64,000 bases of DNA from an uncultured Pelagibacteraceae bacterium (GTDB lineage: Bacteria > Pseudomonadota > Alphaproteobacteria > Pelagibacterales > Pelagibacteraceae), in contig CACNFS010000001.1 in the NCBI GenBank assembly GCA_902619835.1, forward strand, positions 83,640-147,639, written 5' to 3'. The position numbers and the translations under genes were made by a program. This document shows positions 10,230 through 19,085 of this stretch, piece by piece (the stretch's first letter is position 1; the number at the start of each line of letters is the position of its first letter). The notes under the pieces are model-generated. The model saw only the letters and a program-made list of their open reading frames with translations, made no database searches and was not told where the DNA came from.

Positions 10230-11981
10230 ATGGAATTTAAAGAACTTAAAATTTTATTAAAAAAACTTTTTAATCAATATGTTAAAAAACATATTAAGAG
10301 AATATTAATTGCATTAATTCTATCAATTATAGTTGCTGCTAGCACATCGGGAATAGCATGGCTACTGGACCCAGCTGTAAAAAAAATATTTATTGAGCAA
10401 AACAAAATATTTGCTTGGTCTATTCCGTTATTAATTGTTATTGCGTTTTCAAGTAAAGGTCTATCACTTTATTTTGCTAGGGTAAATATTATAAGAGTTG
10501 GTGAGGAGGTTGCTGGTGAATTACAAAAAAAAGTAGCTACGAATATTTTGCTTTCTGATATTCAAACTTTAGATAACCGACACTCCGGAAAATATATATC
10601 TAATGTAATGTATGATACTCATCATGTCCAAAACTTAGTAAGCACTGGTGTACTAAATTTAATGAAAGACACCTTTTCGGTTTTAGCTTTAGTCTCTCTT
10701 ATGTTTTACCAAAACTGGAAGTTAGCACTGTTTGCAATTTTAATGATTCCTTTTGCTGGTGGACTTGCAAAATCACTTGGTAAAAGAATAGGTAAAGCTA
10801 CATCTAAAGCAGGTGAGTCCTCAGGAGTATTAGCATCTTTTCTCACAGAGATATTTAAAGGTTCAAAAATGATAAGAATTTACCAAAAAGAAAGTCAAGA
10901 AGATATTAAAGCAAAATCAGTAATTGACGATTTGGTGGAAAAAAATATTAAAATCGGCACAGTAATGATAAGAGCTACACCAATCATGGAAACCTTAACA
11001 GGTTTTATGATCGCAGGATTTATAATTTTTTCTGGAAAATTAATAGCTTCAGGAGAGCTAGGTGTAAATAATTTTTTCTCTTTTCTAGCTGCTATGATGC
11101 TAGCCTATCAACCTATAAGGTCGCTAGCTACAATTAATATGGTTGCTTACCAGGGAGCTACGGCATTTAAAAGAATTAGCAGAATTATAGATAAAAAGAT
11201 TTTAATTACCGAAAATGAAAAAAGTCCAAAACTTATTATTAAAAATTCTGACATTAAGTTTGATAAGGTAGATTTTAAATATAACTCTACAAATGAAAAA
11301 GCTGTAAAAGATGTAAGTTTTGATATTAAAGGCAATACAATGGCTGCATTTGTTGGGCATAGTGGAGCTGGAAAAAGCACTATTATAAATTTGTTGCCCA
11401 GATTCTACGATCCTCAAAATGGCTCTATTGAAATAGATAATCAAAATATTAGGGACGTATCATTAAAATCTTTGAGAAAAAATATTTCAATGGTAAGCCA
11501 AGATGTAATCTTATTCGATGACACAATTAAAAATAATATTGCATATGCTAAAGATGGTGCTTCTCAAGAAGAAATTGAGAAAGCTTGTGGTTTCGCTGCT
11601 GCTGATGAATTTATACAAAAATTACCAAAAGGTTATGAAACTATAATCGGAGAGAATGGTGTAAGATTATCAGGTGGACAAAAGCAAAGAATTTCAATAG
11701 CCAGAGCAATCCTTAAAGAAGCGCCAATAATATTACTTGATGAGGCTACATCATCGCTTGATGCAGAGTCGGAGGAAATTGTTCAAAATGCAATTTTAAA
11801 TTTAACAAAAAATAAAACTACTCTTGTGATCGCACATAGACTTTCCACTATACATAATGCAAATAAAATTTTCGTTTTAAAAAATGGTCAAATTAAAGAT
11901 TCTGGTAAACATGATTATTTAATAAAAAATTGCGAAGAATATAAATCCCTTTACGAAAAACAATTAAAAAAAATTCAATGA
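10230..11981 (+). CDS. msbA: ABC transporter, fused membrane-ATPase, MsbA (lipid A flippase) type
   Basis: Half-transporter of 583 residues: a six-helix exporter domain (about 20-320) and an ATPase domain with Walker A GHSGAGKST (about 376), signature LSGGQ (about 481) and Walker B IILLDEATS (about 500). The exporter fold plus the downstream waaA-lpxK-lpxL genes point to flipping of lipid A or its core across the inner membrane. A general lipid or drug exporter cannot be excluded from sequence alone. It overlaps waaA by 4 bases (ATGA). Confidence 0.85.
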   Translation: MEFKELKILLKKLFNQYVKKHIKRILIALILSIIVAASTSGIAWLLDPAVKKIFIEQNKIFAWSIPLLIVIAFSSKGLSLYFARVNIIRVGEEVAGELQKKVATNILLSDIQTLDNRHSGKYISNVMYDTHHVQNLVSTGVLNLMKDTFSVLALVSLMFYQNWKLALFAILMIPFAGGLAKSLGKRIGKATSKAGESSGVLASFLTEIFKGSKMIRIYQKESQEDIKAKSVIDDLVEKNIKIGTVMIRATPIMETLTGFMIAGFIIFSGKLIASGELGVNNFFSFLAAMMLAYQPIRSLATINMVAYQGATAFKRISRIIDKKILITENEKSPKLIIKNSDIKFDKVDFKYNSTNEKAVKDVSFDIKGNTMAAFVGHSGAGKSTIINLLPRFYDPQNGSIEIDNQNIRDVSLKSLRKNISMVSQDVILFDDTIKNNIAYAKDGASQEEIEKACGFAAADEFIQKLPKGYETIIGENGVRLSGGQKQRISIARAILKEAPIILLDEATSSLDAESEEIVQNAILNLTKNKTTLVIAHRLSTIHNANKIFVLKNGQIKDSGKHDYLIKNCEEYKSLYEKQLKKIQ

Positions 11982-13246
11982 TTTTTTTATATAGGATAAT
12001 TACATTATTATTTTATCCAATTTTTGTAATCATAATATTTTATAGAAAAATAGTAAAAAAAGAAGACAAAAACCGATTTAAAGAAAAAATTTTTACATCT
12101 AGCTTTAATATCAAAAGAAAAGATAACACAAAATTAATTTGGTTCCATGCCTCTAGTATTGGAGAGTTTAAAAGTGTCCTGCCTCTTATTAGTGAACTTA
12201 ATAAAATTGAAAAAAATTTGGAATTTCTTATTACTACAGCAACATTAAGCTCTGGAAACTTAGCAACAGAAGAATTGAAAAAATTTAGTAATGTGTATCA
12301 TAGATTTTTTCCATTTGATGTTGGATTTTTAATTAATAAATTTTTAACTAAATGGAAACCTAGTTCAATTTTTTTAGTAGATTCTGAAATTTGGCCAAAT
12401 TTAATCTCTTATGCAAGTAAGAAAAAAATAAATATATCTTTAATAAATGCAAGAATTACTAGAAAAAGTTTTTTAAGATGGAAACTATTGCCTGGATTTA
12501 ATAAATCAGTATTCGGCAAGTTTAATTTTTGTCTGACTTCAAACCTTGAAACATCAAACTTTTTAGGAGAATTAGGTGCAAAAAATATTTCTTATATCGG
12601 TAATTTAAAATTCGTTCATAAAGTAGAAACCGATTATAAAAATGATTTAAATAATGATTTTTTTAAAAAAAAAAATTTTTGGTTTGCAGCAAGCACTCAT
12701 GAGGGTGAAGAATCTTTCTGTATAGAGACACACTTAAAGATAAAAAAAAATATAGAAAAAATTATTACTATCATAGCTCCAAGACATATTAATAGATCAA
12801 ATGCGATTAAAAATATTTGTAATGATTTTAAACTCAATACTCAAATATTAAACAAAGATGAGGTTATACAGGATGATATGGAAATCATCATTATAAATTC
12901 CTTTGGAAAACTTTCTAATTTTTTTAGGTACGCTAAAAGTGTTTTTATTGGAAAGTCACTAATAAAAAAGTTGCAAAAAGATGCAGGTCAGAGCCCAATA
13001 GATGCGGCTAATCTAGGATGTAAAGTATACCATGGACCATATGTTTATAATTTTAGAGAGGTTTACGAAACTTTAAAGGAAAACAATATTTCACAGGAAA
13101 TAACTAGTCAGGAAGAACTAGCTAATTATTTGATTAAAGATTTAAGTCATAAAGACAAAGAAATTAGCAAGTATTCAGAAGTTATGAAAAATCTAAGTAA
13201 AAAAATATTAAATGATTATATGACAATATTAAAAAATACAATTTAA
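11978..13246 (+). CDS. waaA: 3-deoxy-D-manno-octulosonic acid (Kdo) transferase
   Basis: GT30 glycosyltransferase of 422 residues that adds Kdo to the lipid A precursor at the inner membrane. It has an N-terminal membrane anchor (about 1-22), IWFHASSIGEFKSVLPLI (about 54-71, with the catalytic glutamate region), and DSEIWPNLI (about 133-141). The C-terminal part has the nucleotide-sugar domain with IDAANLGCKVYHGPY. It overlaps the ABC transporter upstream and lpxK downstream (TAATG), forming a coupled lipid A operon. Confidence 0.94.
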   Translation: MIFLYRIITLLFYPIFVIIIFYRKIVKKEDKNRFKEKIFTSSFNIKRKDNTKLIWFHASSIGEFKSVLPLISELNKIEKNLEFLITTATLSSGNLATEELKKFSNVYHRFFPFDVGFLINKFLTKWKPSSIFLVDSEIWPNLISYASKKKINISLINARITRKSFLRWKLLPGFNKSVFGKFNFCLTSNLETSNFLGELGAKNISYIGNLKFVHKVETDYKNDLNNDFFKKKNFWFAASTHEGEESFCIETHLKIKKNIEKIITIIAPRHINRSNAIKNICNDFKLNTQILNKDEVIQDDMEIIIINSFGKLSNFFRYAKSVFIGKSLIKKLQKDAGQSPIDAANLGCKVYHGPYVYNFREVYETLKENNISQEITSQEELANYLIKDLSHKDKEISKYSEVMKNLSKKILNDYMTILKNTI

Positions 13247-14175
13247 TGAAATTAATGAAACCTAAATTTTGGGAAAATATAAGTTTCTTCTCAATAATTT
13301 TATTGCCTATAACTTTTATTGTAGAAATCGGAATTATTATAAGAAAGAAATTAGTAAAAAAAAGAAAATTTGATTTACCTATTATCTGTATTGGAAATAT
13401 TTATATTGGAGGGACTGGTAAAACTCCTCTTGCTGTTTTTTTAGGGAATGAGTTATCAAAATATGGGAGAAATCCAGCTATAATTAGAAAATTCTACAAA
13501 AGTCACTTAGATGAGCACAAATTAATAAAAGATAAATTTAAGTATTTATATTTAAATAAATATAGACAAAAAGCTATTATTGAAGCGCAAAAAAATAATC
13601 ACGATAGTATTATTTTAGATGATGGATTTCAGGATTACAGCATTCAAAAAGACTTAAATATAATTTGCTTCAATCAAAATCAACTTATCGGAAACGGATT
13701 AGTATTTCCCTCGGGTCCGCTTAGAGAAAGATTAATGTCATTAAGAAATTCTGACATTGTTATTATAAACGGTAAAAAAGATGAAAGTTTCGAGAAAAAA
13801 ATAATTTATATAAATAAAAATATAAAAATTTTTTACTCTAGATATAAACCAGTTAACATTGAAAGCTTTAAAAATAAAAAACTTACAGCTTTGGCTGGTA
13901 TTGGAAGTCCAAATAATTTTTTTAGTTTATTATCAGAGTACAATTTAAATGTGATTGAAAAATTAAGTTTTCCTGACCATTATCAATTTAAAAAAATTGA
14001 AATAGAAAAAATCGTTAAAAAAGCTGAAAATAATAATTCTAAGGTAATTATAACTGAAAAAGATTATTTTAAGATAAAAGATTTTCATTTAAATAATATA
14101 GAGTGCTTGAAAGTAGATTTAGCTATTGATAACCAAGACATGTTTATTAAACAAGTTTTAAAAGTATATGATTAA
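13246..14175 (+). CDS. lpxK: Tetraacyldisaccharide 4'-kinase
   Basis: Membrane-associated kinase of 309 residues that phosphorylates the 4' position of the lipid A disaccharide. A P-loop, GNIYIGGTGKTPLAV (about 50-64), and the conserved LDDGFQDYSIQKDLNI (about 124-139) are diagnostic. An N-terminal hydrophobic segment anchors it in the membrane. It overlaps waaA by one base and lpxL by eight. A second ATG at residue 4 could also serve as start. Confidence 0.94.
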   Translation: MKLMKPKFWENISFFSIILLPITFIVEIGIIIRKKLVKKRKFDLPIICIGNIYIGGTGKTPLAVFLGNELSKYGRNPAIIRKFYKSHLDEHKLIKDKFKYLYLNKYRQKAIIEAQKNNHDSIILDDGFQDYSIQKDLNIICFNQNQLIGNGLVFPSGPLRERLMSLRNSDIVIINGKKDESFEKKIIYINKNIKIFYSRYKPVNIESFKNKKLTALAGIGSPNNFFSLLSEYNLNVIEKLSFPDHYQFKKIEIEKIVKKAENNNSKVIITEKDYFKIKDFHLNNIECLKVDLAIDNQDMFIKQVLKVYD

Positions 14176-15022
14176 AGTTATTAATTATTTTGTTCAGTCA
14201 ATATTGATTTATTTATTTTTTATTTTTGGAAGAATAATGGGATTAAATTTAGCTAGAAATTTTTTTTCGTATTTATTTGAGAAAATTGGTCCTATTTTTA
14301 AATCAAAAAAAATTATTTTAGATAATCTACAAAAAATTAGTAATTTTAAAAAAGTTGATAATGATAAAATTATTTCAAGTATGTGGAAAAATTATGGGAT
14401 GACTTTTATAGAATATATTTTTTTAGATATTTTTGTAAAAAATAGTAATCATATAGAAATTATTGGAGAAACTAATTTGAATAAAATTATTGAGATTAAT
14501 AAACCAGTAATATTTGTTTCTGGCCATTTTGCAAATTATGAATTAATGTCAATGGAAATCACAAAAAAAAAAATCAAATTAGCAACTATATATAGGCCAT
14601 TAAATAATTTTTTTCTAAATCCTTTTATGGAATTCCTAAGGAAAAAATTTGTATGTAAAAATCAAATAAGAAAAGGCCTTAATGGTGTAAGGGACTCAAT
14701 CAAGTTCATTAAAAAAGGTTATAGTGTAGCTTTAATGATAGATCAGAGAGTAAGCGAAGGTGAGAAAATTGATTTTTTTGGAGATCCCGCTTTTACAACA
14801 ACTCTTCCAGCTCAACTTGCAATAAAACATAATTTATTTATCGTTCCAGTTTTCATAGAAAGGATAGATAAAAATAAATTCAAAATTGAATTTAAAGATT
14901 TTGTAGATCCATCAAAATATAATAATAAAATACAACTAAGCAAAAAATTAAATCAAATACTTGAGCAAATGATAATAAATAATCCTAATCAGTGGATCTG
15001 GACTCATAATAGATGGAAATAA
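14168..15022 (+). CDS. lpxL: Lipid A biosynthesis acyltransferase (LpxL/HtrB family)
   Basis: Inner-membrane acyltransferase of 284 residues that adds a secondary acyl chain to Kdo-lipid A. The catalytic H-x4-E motif is His120-Glu125 (SGHFANYE), followed by IYRPLNN and by DQRVSEGEKIDFFG (about 193-206), all typical. An N-terminal helix anchors it. It is the last gene of the msbA-waaA-lpxK-lpxL set and overlaps lpxK by 8 bases. Only one acyltransferase of this type is in the window. Confidence 0.93.
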   Translation: MIKVINYFVQSILIYLFFIFGRIMGLNLARNFFSYLFEKIGPIFKSKKIILDNLQKISNFKKVDNDKIISSMWKNYGMTFIEYIFLDIFVKNSNHIEIIGETNLNKIIEINKPVIFVSGHFANYELMSMEITKKKIKLATIYRPLNNFFLNPFMEFLRKKFVCKNQIRKGLNGVRDSIKFIKKGYSVALMIDQRVSEGEKIDFFGDPAFTTTLPAQLAIKHNLFIVPVFIERIDKNKFKIEFKDFVDPSKYNNKIQLSKKLNQILEQMIINNPNQWIWTHNRWK

Positions 15023-15025
15023 ATT

Positions 15026-15220
15026 TTATTTTTCCAGACTTTGGTAGCGCTCATCAGCTTCCTTTGCCGAATAATAAGCCTCTTGAAGTTCTACATTCCA
15101 ATAACTTAAATCTTTAAGCTTAATTTCTTTTCCTGATATAGCGCAGAGAACAAAATCTCCATCCTCTATAATGTCAAAAGAATTGTGTTTAAAAATAAGT
15201 TTCGCTTTTTTTTTATCCAT
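15026..15220 (-). CDS. DUF2093 family small protein
   Basis: A 64-residue protein of unknown function, taken from the ATG at 15220 (MDKKKAKLIF); a longer frame from 15250 would run into the purD start and adds an unlike extension. It includes FDIIEDGDFVLCAISGKEI and LSYWNVELQEAY, matching the alphaproteobacterial DUF2093 family, always small and soluble. It lies between lpxL, which converges on it with 3 bases between, and purD, which diverges across 28 bases. Confidence 0.75.
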   Translation of the reverse strand: MDKKKAKLIFKHNSFDIIEDGDFVLCAISGKEIKLKDLSYWNVELQEAYYSAKEADERYQSLEK

Positions 15221-15248
15221 CAATAAATTATACAATAATTTAGTTAAC

Positions 15249-16514
15249 ATGAATATTGGATTAATAGGAAGCGGAGGCAGAGAGCATGCAATATGCCAAA
15301 AGATTTATGAATCAAAGCTTTCTAAAAAAATATTTTGTTTTCCAGGAAATGCTGGTACCGCACAAATAGGTAAAAATATACCAGTTGATATTTTAGATTT
15401 TAAAAAAATTTTAAAATATATAAAAGCTTATAAAATTGATCTTGTAATTGTAGGTCCAGAAGAACCATTAGTTAAAGGTTTAGCAGATTATTTAAGAAAA
15501 TATAAAATCAAAGTTTTTGGTCCCAGTAAATTTGCCTCAAAATTAGAGGGATCAAAAGCATTTATGAAAAAATTATGTAAAACTAATAACATTCCTACTG
15601 CTCAATTTAAAATTTGTACGAACAAAACACACATAAGTAAATTTCTCAAAAAAAGTGAGATGCCAATTGTAGTAAAAGCAGACGGTCTTGCTGCTGGCAA
15701 AGGAGTTGCAATATGTAAAACAAAAAAACAAGTTTTTAAAATATCAAATGAAATATTTAATGGAAAATTTAAATCTTCAAAAAAAATTGTTTTGGAAGAG
15801 TTTTTAAAAGGAGAAGAAGCAAGCTATTTTATAATAGTTGATAAAAAAAATTTTAAATTTTTTGGAACCGCACAGGATCATAAAAAAGTTGGAGAAAATG
15901 ATACAGGACCAAACACTGGTGGAATGGGTGCGTATTCACCAGCTAAAATAATTGATAAAACAATTGAAAGAAAAATAATTAATAAAATCATTAAACCGAC
16001 ACTAAATGCCTTAAAAAAGAAAAAAAAATATTATTCGGGTTTTCTTTATGTTGGTTTAATGATTAAAAAAGGAGAACCGTTTTTAATTGAATACAATATA
16101 AGAATGGGAGATCCAGAGTGCCAGGTTATTTTGCCAAGGTTAAAATCAGATTTTCTTAAAATTATAGTAAATGCAGTTAATAATAATTTAAATCAAAGTG
16201 TTATAAATTGGAAGAAAGAAAAAAGTATGACTATAGTTTTGTGTTCAAAAGGATATCCGGGTAATTATAAAAAATATCGATTAATTAAAAATATTCAAAA
16301 ACTTAAAAAAACAAAAAATCAAATTATATTTCATGCAGGAACGAAAAATTTAAATGGAAATATATTTTCAAATGGAGGAAGGGTATTAAATTTTACTAGT
16401 TTAGGGTTAAATTTTTCAAATATTCGAGATCAAATTATCAAACAAATTAAAATATTAAATTGGAAAGATGGTTTTTTTAGAAGCGATATAGGTTGGAGAG
16501 TCATTAAAAAATAA
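15249..16514 (+). CDS. purD: Phosphoribosylamine-glycine ligase
   Basis: ATP-grasp enzyme of 421 residues for the second step of purine synthesis, making glycinamide ribonucleotide. The start is the ATG at 15249 giving MNIGLIGSGGREHAI, the universal PurD N-terminus; an upstream in-frame start would add 26 unrelated residues. VVKADGLAAGKGV (about 140-152) is the ATP-grasp loop, and NTGGMGAYSP and RMGDPECQ are family signatures. rsmD follows with no gap. Confidence 0.97.
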   Translation: MNIGLIGSGGREHAICQKIYESKLSKKIFCFPGNAGTAQIGKNIPVDILDFKKILKYIKAYKIDLVIVGPEEPLVKGLADYLRKYKIKVFGPSKFASKLEGSKAFMKKLCKTNNIPTAQFKICTNKTHISKFLKKSEMPIVVKADGLAAGKGVAICKTKKQVFKISNEIFNGKFKSSKKIVLEEFLKGEEASYFIIVDKKNFKFFGTAQDHKKVGENDTGPNTGGMGAYSPAKIIDKTIERKIINKIIKPTLNALKKKKKYYSGFLYVGLMIKKGEPFLIEYNIRMGDPECQVILPRLKSDFLKIIVNAVNNNLNQSVINWKKEKSMTIVLCSKGYPGNYKKYRLIKNIQKLKKTKNQIIFHAGTKNLNGNIFSNGGRVLNFTSLGLNFSNIRDQIIKQIKILNWKDGFFRSDIGWRVIKK

Positions 16515-17072
16515 ATGAGAATTATTAGTGGAAAATTCAAAGGAAAGAATATTGAATTTATAAAGTCTTCAATTACTAGGCCTTTAAAGGATGCGGTGAA
16601 GGAAAATATTTTTAATAAGTTAATACATTCTAATAATTTTAAAGTTCAGCTTGGCCTTGCAAACATCCTTGACTTATACTCAGGAGTCGGTTCTTTTGGC
16701 CTTGAATGCATCTCTCGAGGAGCTAGAAAAGTTACTTTTTTAGAAAGAGATAAAAATGCTCAAGATATTTTAAAAAGAAATCTAATTAAATTATCTATAA
16801 TTAATCAGGCTAAAATTATTACAAACATTAAATATTTATTCAAGAATGATTTAAATGAAAAATATCATATCTTTTTTTTAGATCCCCCCTTTTTAGACAA
16901 TTTATTTGTAGAAAATTTAAAGCTTATCAAAGATAAAAAAATTTTTTATCAGGATCATATTGTAATAATTCATAGAGAGAAAAACTCTAAAGATGAATTA
17001 AATAAATTTTTGAAAATTGTTGAGGAAAAGAATTACGGCCGTTCAAAAATAATTTTCGCTACTTTTAACTGA
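16515..17072 (+). CDS. rsmD: 16S rRNA (guanine966-N2)-methyltransferase
   Basis: Rossmann methyltransferase of 185 residues. LDLYSGVGSFGLECISRGA (52-70) is the S-adenosylmethionine site and DPPF (123-126) the N-methyltransferase catalytic motif. MRIISGKFKGK...TRPLKDAVKENIFN is the typical RsmD N-terminus. It starts right after purD and its 3' end overlaps the convergent pgi by 8 bases. Confidence 0.95.
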   Translation: MRIISGKFKGKNIEFIKSSITRPLKDAVKENIFNKLIHSNNFKVQLGLANILDLYSGVGSFGLECISRGARKVTFLERDKNAQDILKRNLIKLSIINQAKIITNIKYLFKNDLNEKYHIFFLDPPFLDNLFVENLKLIKDKKIFYQDHIVIIHREKNSKDELNKFLKIVEEKNYGRSKIIFATFN

Positions 17073-18279
17073 GTATTTTTTTTGTCGAAATCTTCACCTG
17101 TTCTACTGCTGGTTGATTGAACGGGTTTATATCAATCAGCCTTCCAACAAAGATTGTTTCTAATATAAAATAAGAAAATAGTTCACCTAATGTTTCCTCG
17201 TTTAATTCTTTAAGAATTATCTCTCTATAAGGAATTTTATTTTTTTTGAAAATTTGAGTAATTGCTTTTTTTTGGGCAATTTTAATTTGATGAATGCTTT
17301 TGTTATTTAGAAACTTCATTTGATTAGAGATTTTATTAATTTTAATTTTTGTCTTTACTTTTTCTTTTGAACTAAAAATGTGAAATAATTTATCTTTTGG
17401 TCCATCCAAATAAAGCTGTAAGAGACTATGATGATCTTTCGGAGCATTAGAAATTATAGGTAAAAAACCGTGCCTTTTTTTACCAAGACTCTCGGCTATT
17501 AACTGCTGACACCAATAAAGAAATTTTTCAAGTTCAGGAGCGTAATTTAGAAAAATTAGATTTTTATATTTTCTGTATTTTAATAAATTAGCCAACTTTA
17601 ATGCGCTTTCTTTTAAAAAGTTTTTTGCTTTTCCATCAAGATATTTTTTAGTATTGAGTCTCAATTTTTTTATATTTACTCCCATTAAAAAGGCTGGAAC
17701 AATTCCTACCTCAGAAAGCACAGAATATCGACCACCTATGTTTTTATTATGCTCAATGTAAAATAAGTTATATTTTTTCACTAAGGAATATAAAAAGTTA
17801 TTTTTTTTTTCAGAAATAATAATTATATTCTTTGAGTTCTTTTTAATTATTTTTAGAAAAATTAGATTAGAGATTGTCTCTATAGTATTACCTGATTTCG
17901 ATATAATTAAAAAAAGAGTCGCTTTTGATTTAATTTTTTTTTTCGCATTATAAATTTTATAATCATTTAAATCATCAAAAAATAAAAATTCTTTTTTAAT
18001 TTTATTTAAAAGAAATTCATAAATAGTTTCAGCTCCTAGAATTGATCCACCCATGCCAATTACGATTATTTTTTTATAATTCTTGAACCTACTTAGTTCT
18101 GAGAAATTAAAATTAAATTTGTAATTCTTATTTAGGACATTTAAAATATTATCTATTTTAGATATATCCTTAGATATTAGACTAATTAATTTATCAAATT
18201 TCTTATTAAAGTTTTTTTGAGTGCGTTTATCAAGATATTTAGACTGGATAGAGTTTTTAAAATAAAAATTATTTCTCAT
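17065..18279 (-). CDS. pgi: Glucose-6-phosphate isomerase (short form)
   Basis: SIS-fold isomerase of 404 residues interconverting glucose-6-phosphate and fructose-6-phosphate. Visible signatures: VIGMGGSILGAE (about 73-84), ISKSGNTIET (about 125-134), GGRYSVLSEVG (about 182-192), HHSLLQLYLDGPKD with the catalytic histidine, and NPFNQPAVEQVK near the C-terminus. It is clearly shorter than the roughly 450- or 550-residue usual forms but keeps all motifs. It overlaps rsmD (convergent) at its 3' end and the BamF-like gene at its start. Confidence 0.9.
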   Translation of the reverse strand: MRNNFYFKNSIQSKYLDKRTQKNFNKKFDKLISLISKDISKIDNILNVLNKNYKFNFNFSELSRFKNYKKIIVIGMGGSILGAETIYEFLLNKIKKEFLFFDDLNDYKIYNAKKKIKSKATLFLIISKSGNTIETISNLIFLKIIKKNSKNIIIISEKKNNFLYSLVKKYNLFYIEHNKNIGGRYSVLSEVGIVPAFLMGVNIKKLRLNTKKYLDGKAKNFLKESALKLANLLKYRKYKNLIFLNYAPELEKFLYWCQQLIAESLGKKRHGFLPIISNAPKDHHSLLQLYLDGPKDKLFHIFSSKEKVKTKIKINKISNQMKFLNNKSIHQIKIAQKKAITQIFKKNKIPYREIILKELNEETLGELFSYFILETIFVGRLIDINPFNQPAVEQVKISTKKILS

Positions 18280-18587
18280 TATTTACGTATTTTTTCTAAA
18301 ATCGACTCCTCTGCTGATGATTTTTTTTTATTAGTGTCGACTTCTTCTCTAGGAAAATTCAGAATTTCTTGAATTTTTTTTTCATCTTTTTCATTAGCTC
18401 CAGCTTTAGTCCCTGGCTCAGGAAGTTTATTAAAGTCTGGTGGTAAGACTAAAGGTTTTCTCTTTTGAATTAAAAATTCATCTGTAGTGGTAATTTTTTC
18501 ATTTCTCAAAACTTTGCCAGCATCTTTAAAACTTTGGCAAGATGTAAAGATTAAAGTAAAAAAAAGAAACAAAATAGTTCTACTCAT
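18279..18587 (-). CDS. DUF3035 lipoprotein, BamF-like
   Basis: A 102-residue predicted lipoprotein: signal sequence with lipobox ending at Cys17 (IFTSC), then a polar, proline-rich body with FLIQKRKPLVLPPDFNKLPEPG, the hallmark of DUF3035. In Caulobacter a member (BamF) belongs to the outer-membrane beta-barrel assembly complex. It lies directly downstream of lspA, the peptidase that would process its own signal, overlapping it by 8 bases. The BAM role is inferred from the family. Confidence 0.8.
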   Translation of the reverse strand: MSRTILFLFFTLIFTSCQSFKDAGKVLRNEKITTTDEFLIQKRKPLVLPPDFNKLPEPGTKAGANEKDEKKIQEILNFPREEVDTNKKKSSAEESILEKIRK

Positions 18588-19080
18588 TTTTAGTAAAAAA
18601 ACCTTTCAAAATATAAATTAATATTCCGATTGTTATAAAAATATCTGCTACATTAAAGGTAAACCAATGAAAATTGCCATAGTGTAAATCTATAAAATCT
18701 GGAACACCTTTAAATACTATTCTATCATAAAAATTTCCTATTGCTCCACCAATAATTACAGAAAAAATAATTTTATCTGAGGTTTCTGACTTTAAACCAA
18801 TATAAATCAAAAAACCAATTACTGCAGCTATCATCAATGAAGTGACGTTATAAGCTAAATTGTTTGATGTCGTGAGTAAACCAAATCCTATTCCTGTATT
18901 CCAAACTAAATCTAGATTGAGAAAATCATTAAGATAATAAGTATTGTCTGTAAAATTATCTAAAATTAAAACTTTTGTCAGTCTATCTAGAGAGAATAAA
19001 AAAAATATAAATATTATTAAATAAAAATTTTCTTTTTTGAGATAAATTTTTTTATTTTCAGAAAATTTTAAATTTATCAT
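18580..19080 (-). CDS. lspA: Lipoprotein signal peptidase (signal peptidase II)
   Basis: Four-helix inner-membrane aspartyl protease of 166 residues that cleaves lipoprotein signal peptides. Catalytic aspartates are Asp119 (GGAIGNFYDRI) and Asp146 (FNVADIFI); WNTGIGFGLL (60-69) is the conserved second block. It follows ileS with a 5-base gap, the common ileS-lspA arrangement, and overlaps the BamF-like lipoprotein gene. Confidence 0.96.
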   Translation of the reverse strand: MINLKFSENKKIYLKKENFYLIIFIFFLFSLDRLTKVLILDNFTDNTYYLNDFLNLDLVWNTGIGFGLLTTSNNLAYNVTSLMIAAVIGFLIYIGLKSETSDKIIFSVIIGGAIGNFYDRIVFKGVPDFIDLHYGNFHWFTFNVADIFITIGILIYILKGFFTKNE

Positions 19081-19085
19081 TATTT

